DNA from: Endomychus coccineus
Taxonomy: Eukaryota; Arthropoda; Insecta; Coleoptera; Endomychidae
Reading direction: 5' to 3'
Assembly: GCA_958510875.1 (NCBI GenBank)
Contig: OY294067.1
Location: 142,581,846-142,645,845, forward strand
DNA: 64,000 nt
Below are positions 1-7,738 of the stretch, in pieces; position 1 is the stretch's first letter; the number at the start of each line of letters is the position of its first letter. Below the pieces are notes generated by a model, which saw only the letters and a list, made by a program, of their open reading frames with translations, was not told the DNA's origin and made no database searches. Made by a program: the position numbers and the translations under genes.

Positions 1-44
1 AAAGGATGTGTTTTATTGAAACAAACAAAAGATTGATAATAATA

Positions 45-50
45 TTTATT
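45..50 (-). terminator. Poly(A) signal AATAAA for the leftmost viral gene
   Basis: On the minus strand AATAAA lies 18 bases past the distal stop at 68-70, with a second copy at 12-17. It would end the leftward morphogenesis transcript. Confidence 0.4.
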
Positions 51-181
51 CCAGAATAAAATACATATCATTTAGGTAGTATTTTATTCAGAAACCACTG
101 CTGTAATTTATCCACATGGTGAACTGCACACATGTATTTTCCACCGTCATTACGATGATTCAGACAGGTCAAATTGTTTGT

Positions 182-574
182 TCACTCGAATTTCCCCGTT
201 TCACATTGAGTACCATCGAAACTATGAACATCTACGATGTGTGGGTAAACATCCAATTCTATACACTTCCTTCTCAAAAATTCGGCTTTTTGCTGTCCTC
301 GGACATAAATATAGTCGACTGCACACAAGAGAATCGATTTGAGAATATTATTTATTTCTTCATAATCCACATTCCCAGATACATAATCGAGTCCATGATG
401 AGACTTTTGTAAATACCACACGGATTTTCGCTCCTTTGCATTTAGCGATGAATAAGATGTGTGCGGTTTGAATAAGGAATAATGACGTTTGAATCCAATT
501 TGTATACACATTTCTTTTGGATGGAAGGCATCGTCAATGACGAACCCCTGAACGTCAACTAATGCGATTCTCAT
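182..574 (-). CDS. Conserved Polinton protein of unknown function, cut short by an in-frame TGA
   Basis: The open segment codes 130 residues starting MRIALVDVQGFV. I chose the ATG at 574 rather than the upstream ATG at 688, because the upstream one would overlap the major capsid gene by 70 bases. The pattern (DVQGF near the N-terminus, KEMCIQIGF, HYSLFKP, HHGLDY, YIYVRGQQKAEFL) resembles unannotated proteins I associate with insect Polintons; that is from memory of the family. The TGA at 182-184 is followed in the same frame by 37 more sense codons containing Cys and His pairs, ending at a TGA at 68-70. That continuation looks like the true C-terminus, so this copy probably carries a nonsense mutation. 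No function is assigned. Confidence 0.65.
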   Translation of the reverse strand: MRIALVDVQGFVIDDAFHPKEMCIQIGFKRHYSLFKPHTSYSSLNAKERKSVWYLQKSHHGLDYVSGNVDYEEINNILKSILLCAVDYIYVRGQQKAEFLRRKCIELDVYPHIVDVHSFDGTQCETGKFE

Positions 575-618
575 GATGATGCGATTCGCTTGAAGTTTAG
601 ATTTAGACTGACTGATGT

Positions 619-1890
619 TTAATTGAGACTCTTGACAATTTCGGTGAGGGGGTAGTATTCCATCAAGCAATCGTGAATGATGATGCAATATGCCTTGGTA
701 TTGGCTGGAAATCCTTTATCCGCTTCAATCTCCAATCGTATGTCGACTGTTGATGATTTTACCGCCTCCTCTTGTCTAGAACAATCGATGATGTAAAGCG
801 CGCGTTTTTTGAATTTATCATAAGCCAATATGGGATGTTTTGTTGTGGAATTCGTGTAGCTAGGATAGAAATCGGTATAGTTTTGGTGGGCTAGAACGAA
901 ATCTTCCTTGGCAAAGTCCAAGTTCATCCGTTCGTTAGGCCAATACTCTCCGTTCAGCGATAAGCGGATACTTGATATATCCACATGATCGAATATTGTA
1001 GGATTAGCTTTCACATTGTTACGTTTATTGGTTTGGAAAAATACGATAACATATCGTGGTTTTCCGACGGACGCGCTAGTTTTCACAGCCCATATTTCTC
1101 TCTTCGCATCGACCGTTATGGCAGGCAACTCGTGCAGCTCCCACTTCCGGAAAGCGAATGGAATAGGAGAATCGCTTTTGATGGATCGCAATAGCTTCTC
1201 TCTGATTAGATCGTTGGGATAGATATATTTCACCTTCAATTCTATACTATCGATCAGAAATTTGACTGTGGTAGCCGCGTTCTCAATTATAACGCAATCG
1301 TTATCGTTTCGAGCACGTACCAATCGAATCGTTTGTCGTCCGAACGTGATTCGGGTGTAATCGTTGAAAATGTTGAAAATATGTTTGAGTGGGATGAGTA
1401 AACTGAACGACTTTGTTGCGTTCAATATAACACTTTCTTCCGGATAAGTCCAGCTGGCTATAGACATATGCGTCGAATCTGTGGGAGAATAACATGTGAA
1501 TCCTCGCACCGCGCTAACTATTCCAGGGTCACGTACAGTTTCGATGTCTCTACCGCTCTCGCTGTAGGAACACAAGTCGAAAAGAAAAGGTCCATAATTA
1601 GGTACCAATATTACATTCCCCACTCCATTAACTTCGATTTTTCCTTTGATCGCCAACAGGGTATCTTTCATAGCAAAAAAAGCGTCTACTTGATTTATTC
1701 CAAACTCTATGATATCGCTGTTATTGAACGCCTTGACGAATGGTGTAATCGATCTGTACTCGGCTTTTCGAATCGATTCATCAAATTTCGGTTCCTGGTA
1801 TATATCGAATATAGGTGAGATGATCGCTGTATGATGAACATCTCTGGCATCGCTACTGTTACGTGCATACTTCATTTTGGATAATGACAT
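619..1890 (-). CDS. Major capsid protein, double jelly-roll (hexon-like)
   Basis: The 423-residue product matches the pattern of the Polinton/adintovirus major capsid protein, which forms trimeric hexon-like capsomers of an icosahedral shell. The recognisable core is NVILVPNYGPFLFDLCSY near residues 92-109, followed by a region with SFSLLIPLKHIFNIFNDY near 180 and long beta-rich stretches. The frame is intact. The ATG at 1890 is followed at once by a short lysine-containing leader. The start overlaps the end of the small gene upstream by 19 bases, and 44 bases separate the stop from the next gene. The assignment rests on family resemblance; a structure prediction showing two stacked jelly rolls would settle it. 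Confidence 0.85.
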   Translation of the reverse strand: MSLSKMKYARNSSDARDVHHTAIISPIFDIYQEPKFDESIRKAEYRSITPFVKAFNNSDIIEFGINQVDAFFAMKDTLLAIKGKIEVNGVGNVILVPNYGPFLFDLCSYSESGRDIETVRDPGIVSAVRGFTCYSPTDSTHMSIASWTYPEESVILNATKSFSLLIPLKHIFNIFNDYTRITFGRQTIRLVRARNDNDCVIIENAATTVKFLIDSIELKVKYIYPNDLIREKLLRSIKSDSPIPFAFRKWELHELPAITVDAKREIWAVKTSASVGKPRYVIVFFQTNKRNNVKANPTIFDHVDISSIRLSLNGEYWPNERMNLDFAKEDFVLAHQNYTDFYPSYTNSTTKHPILAYDKFKKRALYIIDCSRQEEAVKSSTVDIRLEIEADKGFPANTKAYCIIIHDCLMEYYPLTEIVKSLN

Positions 1891-2039
1891 TCTTGTTTAA
1901 GACGAAACCCTAATGATTTCAAAATTACGATGTTGGCTCTGGTGAGTAGGTCACGCACTTTAGGTGTTTTGTTGAAGACTGATGATGATGTGGTGGGGGA
2001 ACTGTTTTTATTGTTGTTGTTGTCCACAAACAACCCCAT
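1872..2039 (-). CDS. Small capsid-block protein, 55 residues
   Basis: This short frame begins MGLFVDNNNNKNSSPTTSSS and ends with a hydrophobic and basic tail, TRANIVILKSLGFRLKQE. It sits between the penton and the major capsid genes, 5 bases after the penton stop and overlapping the capsid start by 19 bases. I prefer the ATG at 2039 because the upstream ATG at 2078 lies inside the penton gene. Short proteins with a 'LxSLGF' type tail occur at this place in related insect elements, as far as I recall, but no function is known. The asparagine run may be a slippage-prone AAC/AAT repeat. Confidence 0.55.
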   Translation of the reverse strand: MGLFVDNNNNKNSSPTTSSSVFNKTPKVRDLLTRANIVILKSLGFRLKQECHYPK

Positions 2040-2044
2040 ATTTT

Positions 2045-2755
2045 TTATACTTCTTGTAAATGTAAATGTAGAATACATTCTTCACCACGAAAGTTTATTT
2101 GTTTCAAATGCTGATCTAAAGCTAGTACGGTTATGTTGGTAATCTCTTCGATATCGGATACTGGTAGATAGAGAGGATTCTTCGGACGCTCCACAATCCT
2201 ATAGCCGGGGTCGATGGTGATAGGACAATCGTAGATCGTATGCGCAGGTCTATTTCGATAGAAGGCTCCCACTGTAATGTTCGACTCGAAACGTATGTTG
2301 GTGACTTTTATTATGTTGACAGATAAATCAGACACGTGCACCACACCCTTCTTCAATACCCTCCGCGAAAATCCTAATATTTTAGCAAGACTATCGTTTT
2401 TTTCAAACGAAATATCGTGATTTTTATGGAATATTTCACACTTTAACGTATTGTTATTCGGTTTCAGCGAGAATATATCTTCTTTAACCTTCAATTCTTT
2501 CCTGATAAATTCTTCGATATCGCTTATCTCATAGTTTCCAGTCGGAATTGTTATCGCTCCAAGAGTCTCCGCTTTTGTTTTATCTCCTTCTACGTAATAG
2601 TAGAATTTCTCGTTCTCTATATTGGGTATGGAATTGTATGAATTGAATCCCAACAATGCTAAATAATATTTTTTGTCTGGCCTCAGCACAATCGAATTCT
2701 GCGGTGTAAACGAGAATATATGGTTGGTGCTTGTTAACGTGAACAACTGAGACAT
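2045..2755 (-). CDS. Minor capsid protein, penton-like single jelly roll
   Basis: The 236-residue frame starts MSQLFTLTSTNHIFSFTPQN and shows the pattern of the Polinton penton protein, which occupies the fivefold vertices. Diagnostic stretches are NSYNSIPNI near residue 40, ITIPTGNYEISDIEEF near 69, SVNIIKVTNIRFESNITVG near 145, DPGYRIVERPKNPLYLPVS near 182 and the C-terminal RGEECILHLHLQEV. The frame is intact. It is followed after 5 bases by the small gene and then by the major capsid protein, the usual clustering of structural genes in these elements. Confidence 0.85.
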   Translation of the reverse strand: MSQLFTLTSTNHIFSFTPQNSIVLRPDKKYYLALLGFNSYNSIPNIENEKFYYYVEGDKTKAETLGAITIPTGNYEISDIEEFIRKELKVKEDIFSLKPNNNTLKCEIFHKNHDISFEKNDSLAKILGFSRRVLKKGVVHVSDLSVNIIKVTNIRFESNITVGAFYRNRPAHTIYDCPITIDPGYRIVERPKNPLYLPVSDIEEITNITVLALDQHLKQINFRGEECILHLHLQEV

Positions 2756-2784
2756 GATACTGATAAAAATTTATTGAAACATCT

Positions 2785-3249
2785 CTATTTATATTTTAAC
2801 ATTAATAGATGGAATAAGTATGATCTCATAAAGTATGAATCGTCTTTGCAAACTTCTTCTATCAACACTTGCTTCTCGTGATGAGTTATTTCCTCGTTCT
2901 CCATGATGTGAGAAATCTGCTCAGATAAACATTGCGAACATAGTTTGCGTGGGGGTTGTGGACCATCGCAATCTTCATCGACATGTTCCTTACACTGCAT
3001 ATGACGGTAAAGGTATTCAAACATATGTTCCGGAACCTCATTCTGATTGAGAAACACCACATCCAAATGTTTCAGGATGTATTCCATCGGTAGAAACGTT
3101 AAATTCTTACGTGTAAGTTCGCTAGTAGGTTTATTGATAGCCTCGATCAAATTTTCATAAATAAAATCGATGATTCTCCTCAAACTACTCCCACTACTAC
3201 TACTCTCATTTTCACATATGTATTGTATTACTGCAGAAGTGAAATCCAT
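2785..3249 (-). CDS. Cys/His-rich protein of unknown function
   Basis: The frame codes 154 residues. The N-terminal half is helical and leucine-rich (residues 25-70). The middle holds a possible metal-binding cluster: His83, Cys86, His89, Cys94, Cys104 and Cys107, with CSQC as a zinc-knuckle-like pair. The C-terminus is again helical. It lies between the protease and penton genes, 29 bases from the penton start and 15 bases from the protease stop, so it is probably co-transcribed with morphogenesis genes. I do not recognise the family. Confidence 0.6.
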   Translation of the reverse strand: MDFTSAVIQYICENESSSSGSSLRRIIDFIYENLIEAINKPTSELTRKNLTFLPMEYILKHLDVVFLNQNEVPEHMFEYLYRHMQCKEHVDEDCDGPQPPRKLCSQCLSEQISHIMENEEITHHEKQVLIEEVCKDDSYFMRSYLFHLLMLKYK

Positions 3250-3264
3250 GGTGGTGTGTGGTTG

Positions 3265-3618
3265 TTACTCTTCGAATAGTCGAGTGTGACTGAGAAATTT
3301 CAAACACAGCTGTCCACATATCACTTGATTATAGTTCTGATAGGTGTCGTTATTGTAGAAAATCCTAACGTTCTCGCCCAAATATCGAACGAGTTCCTTT
3401 GGTGGCTTCAAATTTCCAAAAGAATCAAAATATTCTACATCGTTATCGATTTTTCTAAACGCTACCCAATGCGTTCCATTGTTTTTAGTCAAGTCCAAAT
3501 TTAGAATGATACATTCACGACGTCTAGGTTTGTGCGGTAGCGTATCTCGCATAAAGACACCTCGAAAATTTGGGATTTTCAGAATTCTAGCGAAACGTAT
3601 CAAATCTCGATCGTACAT
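3265..3618 (-). CDS. Adenain-like cysteine protease (maturation protease)
   Basis: The 117-residue product has the fold signature of adenovirus-type C5 proteases that cleave capsid precursors during virion maturation. NFRGVFMRDTLP occupies residues 17-28. GTHWVAF carries the presumed catalytic His50, EYFDSFG the acidic Asp65, and YQNYNQVICGQLC the oxyanion Gln94 and nucleophile Cys101, with the seven-residue spacing between Gln and Cys seen in adenain. It is shorter than adenovirus protease (about 204 residues), as is usual for Polinton versions. The ATG at 3618 leads straight into the conserved N-terminus. All catalytic residues are present. Confidence 0.88.
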   Translation of the reverse strand: MYDRDLIRFARILKIPNFRGVFMRDTLPHKPRRRECIILNLDLTKNNGTHWVAFRKIDNDVEYFDSFGNLKPPKELVRYLGENVRIFYNNDTYQNYNQVICGQLCLKFLSHTRLFEE

Positions 3619-3638
3619 TGGCCTATCATCGGGTAGCT

Positions 3639-4142
3639 TTATTGGAAGTTTTTTTGTTGCTTCTTCAAAAACAATCCATATCCTCCTTTAGCGTTGCGTT
3701 TCAAGTATAAACCTTTTCCAAGCGATTCCATAGCTTTGTTGTGACGTTGATCTTCTTCAAACTTTTTTTGGGCATTTTTAGCGTTAACCACCGTATTTGC
3801 GATAGCACTTGAACCTCCTGCAACCGATCCTAAGGCTCCTAGAGCTCCTAAGATGGGTAGTAATAGTGGGAGGAATCCTCCAGATTTTTGTAGTGGTATT
3901 ACTCTCGGTACTCTGATACGCTTTTTACCTCCAGCTCGTTTAATCGCGATCCGTGCGGCTTTCAACGCGTTCATAGCGGACTTCCTCAATGAAGAAGATG
4001 GCTCCATTGACTTTGCGATGCTTCCAACGATATCTTTCCGGAAACAACATCGTCGTTGTCGCCTCCGTTTCTTGATACCCATACCCAGTTTTCGTTTAAC
4101 CTTCATCCCACCGGTAACCAATGAACTAGAGAGTCTTTCCAC
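3639..4142 (-). CDS. Basic, glycine-rich core/membrane protein (pVI/pX-like), no ATG of its own
   Basis: The frame holds a strongly basic N-terminal region (KVKRKLGMGIKKRRRQRR), a predicted amphipathic segment, a hydrophobic glycine/alanine stretch (PLLLPILGALGALGSVAGG, about residues 91-109) and a C-terminal motif ESLGKGLYLKRNAKGGYGL. This layout is typical of the adintovirus/Polinton core or membrane-active protein compared with adenovirus pVI and pX. The first in-frame ATG is internal, at the methionine before KVKRKLG; the open frame itself begins with non-ATG codons and overlaps the end of the phospholipase frame in another register. In relatives the phospholipase and this region are, to my recollection, one protein, so a one-base shift near 4,130-4,150 probably split them here. 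Confidence 0.7.
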   Translation of the reverse strand: MERLSSSLVTGGMKVKRKLGMGIKKRRRQRRCCFRKDIVGSIAKSMEPSSSLRKSAMNALKAARIAIKRAGGKKRIRVPRVIPLQKSGGFLPLLLPILGALGALGSVAGGSSAIANTVVNAKNAQKKFEEDQRHNKAMESLGKGLYLKRNAKGGYGLFLKKQQKNFQ

Positions 4143-4416
4143 CTGCGCTAGCGTCTCTTGATTTAACTCGTTTCCAAGCAGCGTCCTCTAATATTTTATC
4201 GGCCTTATGACGTTCCTCCAGAGATTTGTTTTGTGAATAAGCTATATCGTGTTCGCGACAAGCGGAATCTAGAGGATTGATACCTTTATCACCGCGTGCA
4301 AGACGCTTTTCCAATTTAGTTCCAGGACCACAGAATTGATATGAAGGAATGTGTAATTCAAACGGGAGCTTGTTTATGAGTGTATTCAATAAACCTTCAC
4401 CTTGATGAATCAACAT
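4126..4416 (-). CDS. Parvovirus-type phospholipase A2 domain protein
   Basis: The 96-residue segment starts at the ATG at 4416, chosen because MLIHQGEG leads into the conserved domain and upstream codons show no family resemblance. The calcium loop YQFCGPGT is at residues 26-33 and the catalytic pair His56-Asp57 lies in DSACREHDIAYSQ. Such domains in parvovirus VP1 breach the endosomal membrane during entry; a similar role is inferred here. The frame ends shortly after KRVKSRDAS, where the neighbouring basic core frame takes over in a different register. It is transcribed away from the ATPase gene, 57 bases distant. Confidence 0.8.
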   Translation of the reverse strand: MLIHQGEGLLNTLINKLPFELHIPSYQFCGPGTKLEKRLARGDKGINPLDSACREHDIAYSQNKSLEERHKADKILEDAAWKRVKSRDASAGGKTL

Positions 4417-4473
4417 TGTTAATGAGCATACGCACTGATGATTTTTCCTTTTATACGTTATCATTAAGTAGAA
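4417..4473. promoter_or_regulatory. Divergent promoter between capsid and ATPase blocks
   Basis: Only 57 bases separate the ATG of the leftward phospholipase gene from the ATG of the rightward ATPase gene. Both blocks must start transcription here or inside the opposite gene, so a bidirectional promoter is inferred. The stretch is AT-rich and I see no clear TATA box. Confidence 0.4.
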
Positions 4474-5172
4474 ATGGTTCACACGATGAAGACCGTTCAA
4501 CAAGAACAGACACTCCCAATCGAGAATTTAGATTTAAAAGTTGGAACTAATCGCATTGGTAAACATGGTAAACTGTTACCAAACTCTTTTCGTTCTTTAA
4601 TTTGTGGTCCGAGCGGATGCGGAAAAACAAACGTTATGTTATCGTTGTTATTCAATCCAAATGGTGTCAAGTTTGAAAACGTTTACGTATACTCGAAGTC
4701 ATTATATCAAGATAAGTACATACTGTGGCAGGAGATTTTGGAACGAGTAAAAGGAGTTGGTTATTTCCCATATAGAGACAATGAAGAAATTATAAGTCCG
4801 AACGATGCAAAACCAAATTCTATCTTCATTTTTGATGACATATCCTGTGAGACACAACAGAAAATTCGAGAATATTATTCGATGTGTAGACATAGAAACA
4901 TTGACGCATCATATCTATGTCAGACATACTCCAAAATTCCTAAACAACTGATTCGCGATAATTCTAACCTGATCGTGTTATTTAAACAGGATGAAATAAA
5001 TCTAAAACATGTGTTTGATGAGCACGTATCCCCAGACGTTACTTTCGATCGATTCAAAAAGATGTGTTCTATGTGTTGGATGGAGAAATTTGGAACATTG
5101 ATAATTGCTAAAGATTTCGATTTGAACAATGGAAGATACCGCAAAGGTTTCGATGTATATATTGAAGTGTGA
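4474..5172 (+). CDS. Genome-packaging ATPase, FtsK/HerA (A32-like) family
   Basis: The 232-residue product has a Walker A motif GPSGCGKT at residues 45-52 and a Walker B IFIFDD at 117-122. A sensor-like region follows, containing RHRNIDASYLCQTYSKIP. These are the marks of the A32-like packaging ATPase that drives DNA into capsids of Polintons, adintoviruses and nucleocytoplasmic large DNA viruses. Length fits the family (about 220-260). The ATG at 4474 opens the rightward block; a second methionine four codons later is an alternative start. The next gene follows after 25 bases. Confidence 0.9.
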   Translation: MVHTMKTVQQEQTLPIENLDLKVGTNRIGKHGKLLPNSFRSLICGPSGCGKTNVMLSLLFNPNGVKFENVYVYSKSLYQDKYILWQEILERVKGVGYFPYRDNEEIISPNDAKPNSIFIFDDISCETQQKIREYYSMCRHRNIDASYLCQTYSKIPKQLIRDNSNLIVLFKQDEINLKHVFDEHVSPDVTFDRFKKMCSMCWMEKFGTLIIAKDFDLNNGRYRKGFDVYIEV

Positions 5173-5197
5173 ACGTGAAATCTTCAGCAAATACACA

Positions 5198-6082
5198 ATG
5201 GACGCTGAACGGTTAGCACGTAAGCGAAAAATCGCTCAATTGGCACGATCTATACGCAAGAAATATCTCACATTGAAACTGGGTAAAACGGAAGAGGACG
5301 AGTCGATCAATAAATTATTTAAACCCATATCGGAACCACTTCGGGAAATAATCAAATCCAATAATACACCATTGATTAAACGTGAAATTAAGCAAGAAAA
5401 GGATGATGCGGATGAAGAGGAGGAGGAGGAAGAGGCGGAAGATGAAAGAGAAACGGTATTGGATGTAAGCGATGCAAGTATGAAAACTGTTATTGAAGAG
5501 TCTGACAGCGATGATGATGAGTATGACGTATTAGAATCTTACCCAGAGTTAATTCAAAAATATATCGGTGATTACTGGTCAGGGAGTAGAAAAATCGATA
5601 GAGTTTATGGCCCAGTTTACGATGCTAGTTCGTTGTCATGGTTGCTAGGAGGTAAATTAATCGATTTCAAAAATAGAGATACTATCGTGACACAAGGAAG
5701 AAAATTCAAAAGTACCGTCGGTCTGTGTGAACTTATATTCTATGACAAACCTAGAAATTTCACCAAGAAAGATAAGATGAATTACAGGATGATTCTGAAC
5801 TTGAAAAATCCCCACAGAAATAGTGCTGGAAACTTGAAAGGTACTCGAAGATACAAATACATTAAAATAATTCGACCTCTAATTCATGAGGAAGCTCTCG
5901 GTAGCGGTATGCAATTGACATATAACAACGAACCAGTGGAGTACGTGTACTGGGACGATCCAAACGAACTTGTGGAACGATTGAGTCTTTTGATTGCATC
6001 TCAACAAGCTGGGAATACATCTCACGACAATGAGATAGTCGCTATAATAAATGAGCTACGAGAAGCCGATATCATATATTAG
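5198..6082 (+). CDS. Acidic Polinton protein of unknown function
   Basis: I take the ATG at 5198, 25 bases after the ATPase stop, giving 294 residues. The upstream ATG at 5129 would overlap the ATPase gene. The N-terminus is basic and helical (residues 1-30). It is followed by a low-complexity acidic tract at residues 69-86 encoded by GAG/GAA runs, then a second acidic patch near 100-110. The C-terminal half (120-270) is a folded region with YWSGSRKIDRVYGPVYD, LGGKLIDF and STVGLCELIF. This half resembles a domain of unknown function common in insect Polinton proteins (I believe DUF8207). No enzymatic motif is visible. Confidence 0.75.
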   Translation: MDAERLARKRKIAQLARSIRKKYLTLKLGKTEEDESINKLFKPISEPLREIIKSNNTPLIKREIKQEKDDADEEEEEEEAEDERETVLDVSDASMKTVIEESDSDDDEYDVLESYPELIQKYIGDYWSGSRKIDRVYGPVYDASSLSWLLGGKLIDFKNRDTIVTQGRKFKSTVGLCELIFYDKPRNFTKKDKMNYRMILNLKNPHRNSAGNLKGTRRYKYIKIIRPLIHEEALGSGMQLTYNNEPVEYVYWDDPNELVERLSLLIASQQAGNTSHDNEIVAIINELREADIIY

Positions 6083-6116
6083 TGTGTGTTCATTACTGTT
6101 TCATATCATTTACACG

Positions 6117-6785
6117 ATGAGTCTTGATAAGTTTGAACGAAGATCTGTGATTGGTGGTTCAACCAGCATCAACGCTCTTCGACAATCGATGTTTTCACAC
6201 GTTCTAGCTCGTACACAAGATGGCGATGTAGATATCGAGAACGTGAAAATTTGTAATGTGAAAAGGCCCACATTCAAGAACGATGTTGCAAGCAAGATTT
6301 ATGTCGATGATGTGAGTGCGAAGATTGGGGAGAACTTGGAGCGCATCTTCAACGATGACTTTTCACATAAGATTCAGAAATTAATTGGAGAGATGAGTAG
6401 TTTCTCCATCAACATACAATCGCACAAAAATCAAAGTGATGCTAGCTTCACGAGTTTACATAAAGAATTGGATGAATACAAGAAGAAAAATGATAAAGAT
6501 CTCAAAACCGTTGTAGCTAATACCGCTTATGTACTCGATATCTTCAAGAAATTCACTGATAATTTCGAAACATATCATAAGAGTCAACGCGTTATTTTGC
6601 GTGATCATAATGATAAATTGAACAAGATCACTATAGATTATAATATAATGGATGTACATCAGGAGGATATTGTGAGTAGGCTGCTGGCGTTGGAACAACG
6701 TATGACGACACCCTCGAAGAAAAGACCAAATGATGCTACCACCCCATCAACCAACCCGAAACGTATAACTCCAACTAGACAATAA
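6117..6785 (+). CDS. Fibre-like coiled-coil protein
   Basis: The ATG at 6117 lies 34 bases after the previous stop and gives 222 residues; the upstream ATG at 6051 overlaps the preceding gene. Residues 40-65 read ENVKICNVKRPTFKNDVASK followed by IYVDD. This matches the 'K-I-x-N-V-x-x-P ... D-A-x-x-K-x-Y-V-D' pattern found in shaft or collar regions of trimeric phage and viral fibres. Residues about 75-200 are strongly heptad-like and predicted coiled coil. The tail, from about 205, is rich in Thr, Pro and Lys. I infer a trimeric attachment fibre or a vertex accessory protein. A non-structural coiled-coil protein is the main alternative. Confidence 0.6.
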   Translation: MSLDKFERRSVIGGSTSINALRQSMFSHVLARTQDGDVDIENVKICNVKRPTFKNDVASKIYVDDVSAKIGENLERIFNDDFSHKIQKLIGEMSSFSINIQSHKNQSDASFTSLHKELDEYKKKNDKDLKTVVANTAYVLDIFKKFTDNFETYHKSQRVILRDHNDKLNKITIDYNIMDVHQEDIVSRLLALEQRMTTPSKKRPNDATTPSTNPKRITPTRQ

Positions 6786-6795
6786 TTGAAAAACG

Positions 6796-7707
6796 ATGCA
6801 ACAAGTTGTCGATGAGATTCATAAGCCAGCCCGAAAAAATTTCAAACGTCGTCGTACAATTTTGAAGGGTCTGGATGACTTGTGGCAGATGGATCTAGCC
6901 GAAATGGGTAATTATGCTCTTGAAAATCGAGGATTCAAGTATATTTTGATGATGATCGATTGCTTCTCGAAATTCGTGTGGACTCGTCCATTGAAAACGA
7001 AATCAGCCGACGAGGTTCGGAAAGCAGTTAATTCTATATTGACTGAGGGAGGAGGACGTAAACCTAGGAATCTGCAAAGCGACCAAGGTAAAGAATTCTT
7101 TAATAAGCATTTTGACGAGCTGATGAAAAAACACAAAATCAACCATTATAATACGTATAGTGTGAAGAAAGTCGCCATTGCTGAACGTGTTATTCGAACC
7201 TTGAAAGAAGCGCTCTACAAACAACTTAGTTTAAAAGGAAAATATAGATGGATTGATATACTTCAAGAAATCACGGAAAAATATAATAAACGTAAACATA
7301 GAACTATAAATATGGCTCCATTCGAGGTGACAAAACAAAATGAGAGCATGATATTGAAGCGATCCTACTCACACCTCAAGTTGGCTTTACCACATAAATT
7401 CAACGTGGGCGATGTGGTACGTATAAGCAAAGCCAAACATATTTTCGAAAAATCATATACGCCTAATTGGTCGGCGGAGCTCTTTAGAATTATAAAAGTT
7501 AAAATCACTAACCCAGTCACGTATCTACTCGAGGATATGAAGAACTCCCCAATCAGCGGTTGTTTCTACGAGGAAGAATTGCAGAAGACCAAACAACCTG
7601 ATGTCTTTTTGATTGAGAAAGTGCTTCGGAAAAAAGATGATAAAATGTACGTCAAATGGTTGGGAATAAAGGAGAAAAGTTGGATTGCTAGAAGTGATAT
7701 TATATGA
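6796..7707 (+). CDS. Retroviral-type DDE integrase with chromo-like C-terminus
   Basis: The 303-residue protein carries the rve core: WQMDLAEM gives Asp33, NLQSDQGKEF gives Asp96 and VAIAERVIRTLK gives Glu130, a D-D-x33-E arrangement. Polinton integrases insert the linear genome into host DNA. The C-terminal 35 residues (VFLIEKVLRKKDDKMYVKWLG and on) match a chromodomain-like module that may steer target choice. All three catalytic residues are present and the frame is open. The N-terminal zinc-binding HHCC domain of retroviruses is absent or much reduced, as I see no such pattern in the first 30 residues. The start lies 10 bases after the fibre-like gene. Confidence 0.92.
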   Translation: MQQVVDEIHKPARKNFKRRRTILKGLDDLWQMDLAEMGNYALENRGFKYILMMIDCFSKFVWTRPLKTKSADEVRKAVNSILTEGGGRKPRNLQSDQGKEFFNKHFDELMKKHKINHYNTYSVKKVAIAERVIRTLKEALYKQLSLKGKYRWIDILQEITEKYNKRKHRTINMAPFEVTKQNESMILKRSYSHLKLALPHKFNVGDVVRISKAKHIFEKSYTPNWSAELFRIIKVKITNPVTYLLEDMKNSPISGCFYEEELQKTKQPDVFLIEKVLRKKDDKMYVKWLGIKEKSWIARSDII

Positions 7708-7738
7708 TCTGCGCGTGCGTGTGTGATCTTCAGGCTGT

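Noticed and set aside
619..688. Upstream ATG at 688 as the start of the leftmost viral gene
   Set aside because: It would overlap the capsid gene by 70 bases, and residues upstream of the ATG at 574 show no family pattern.
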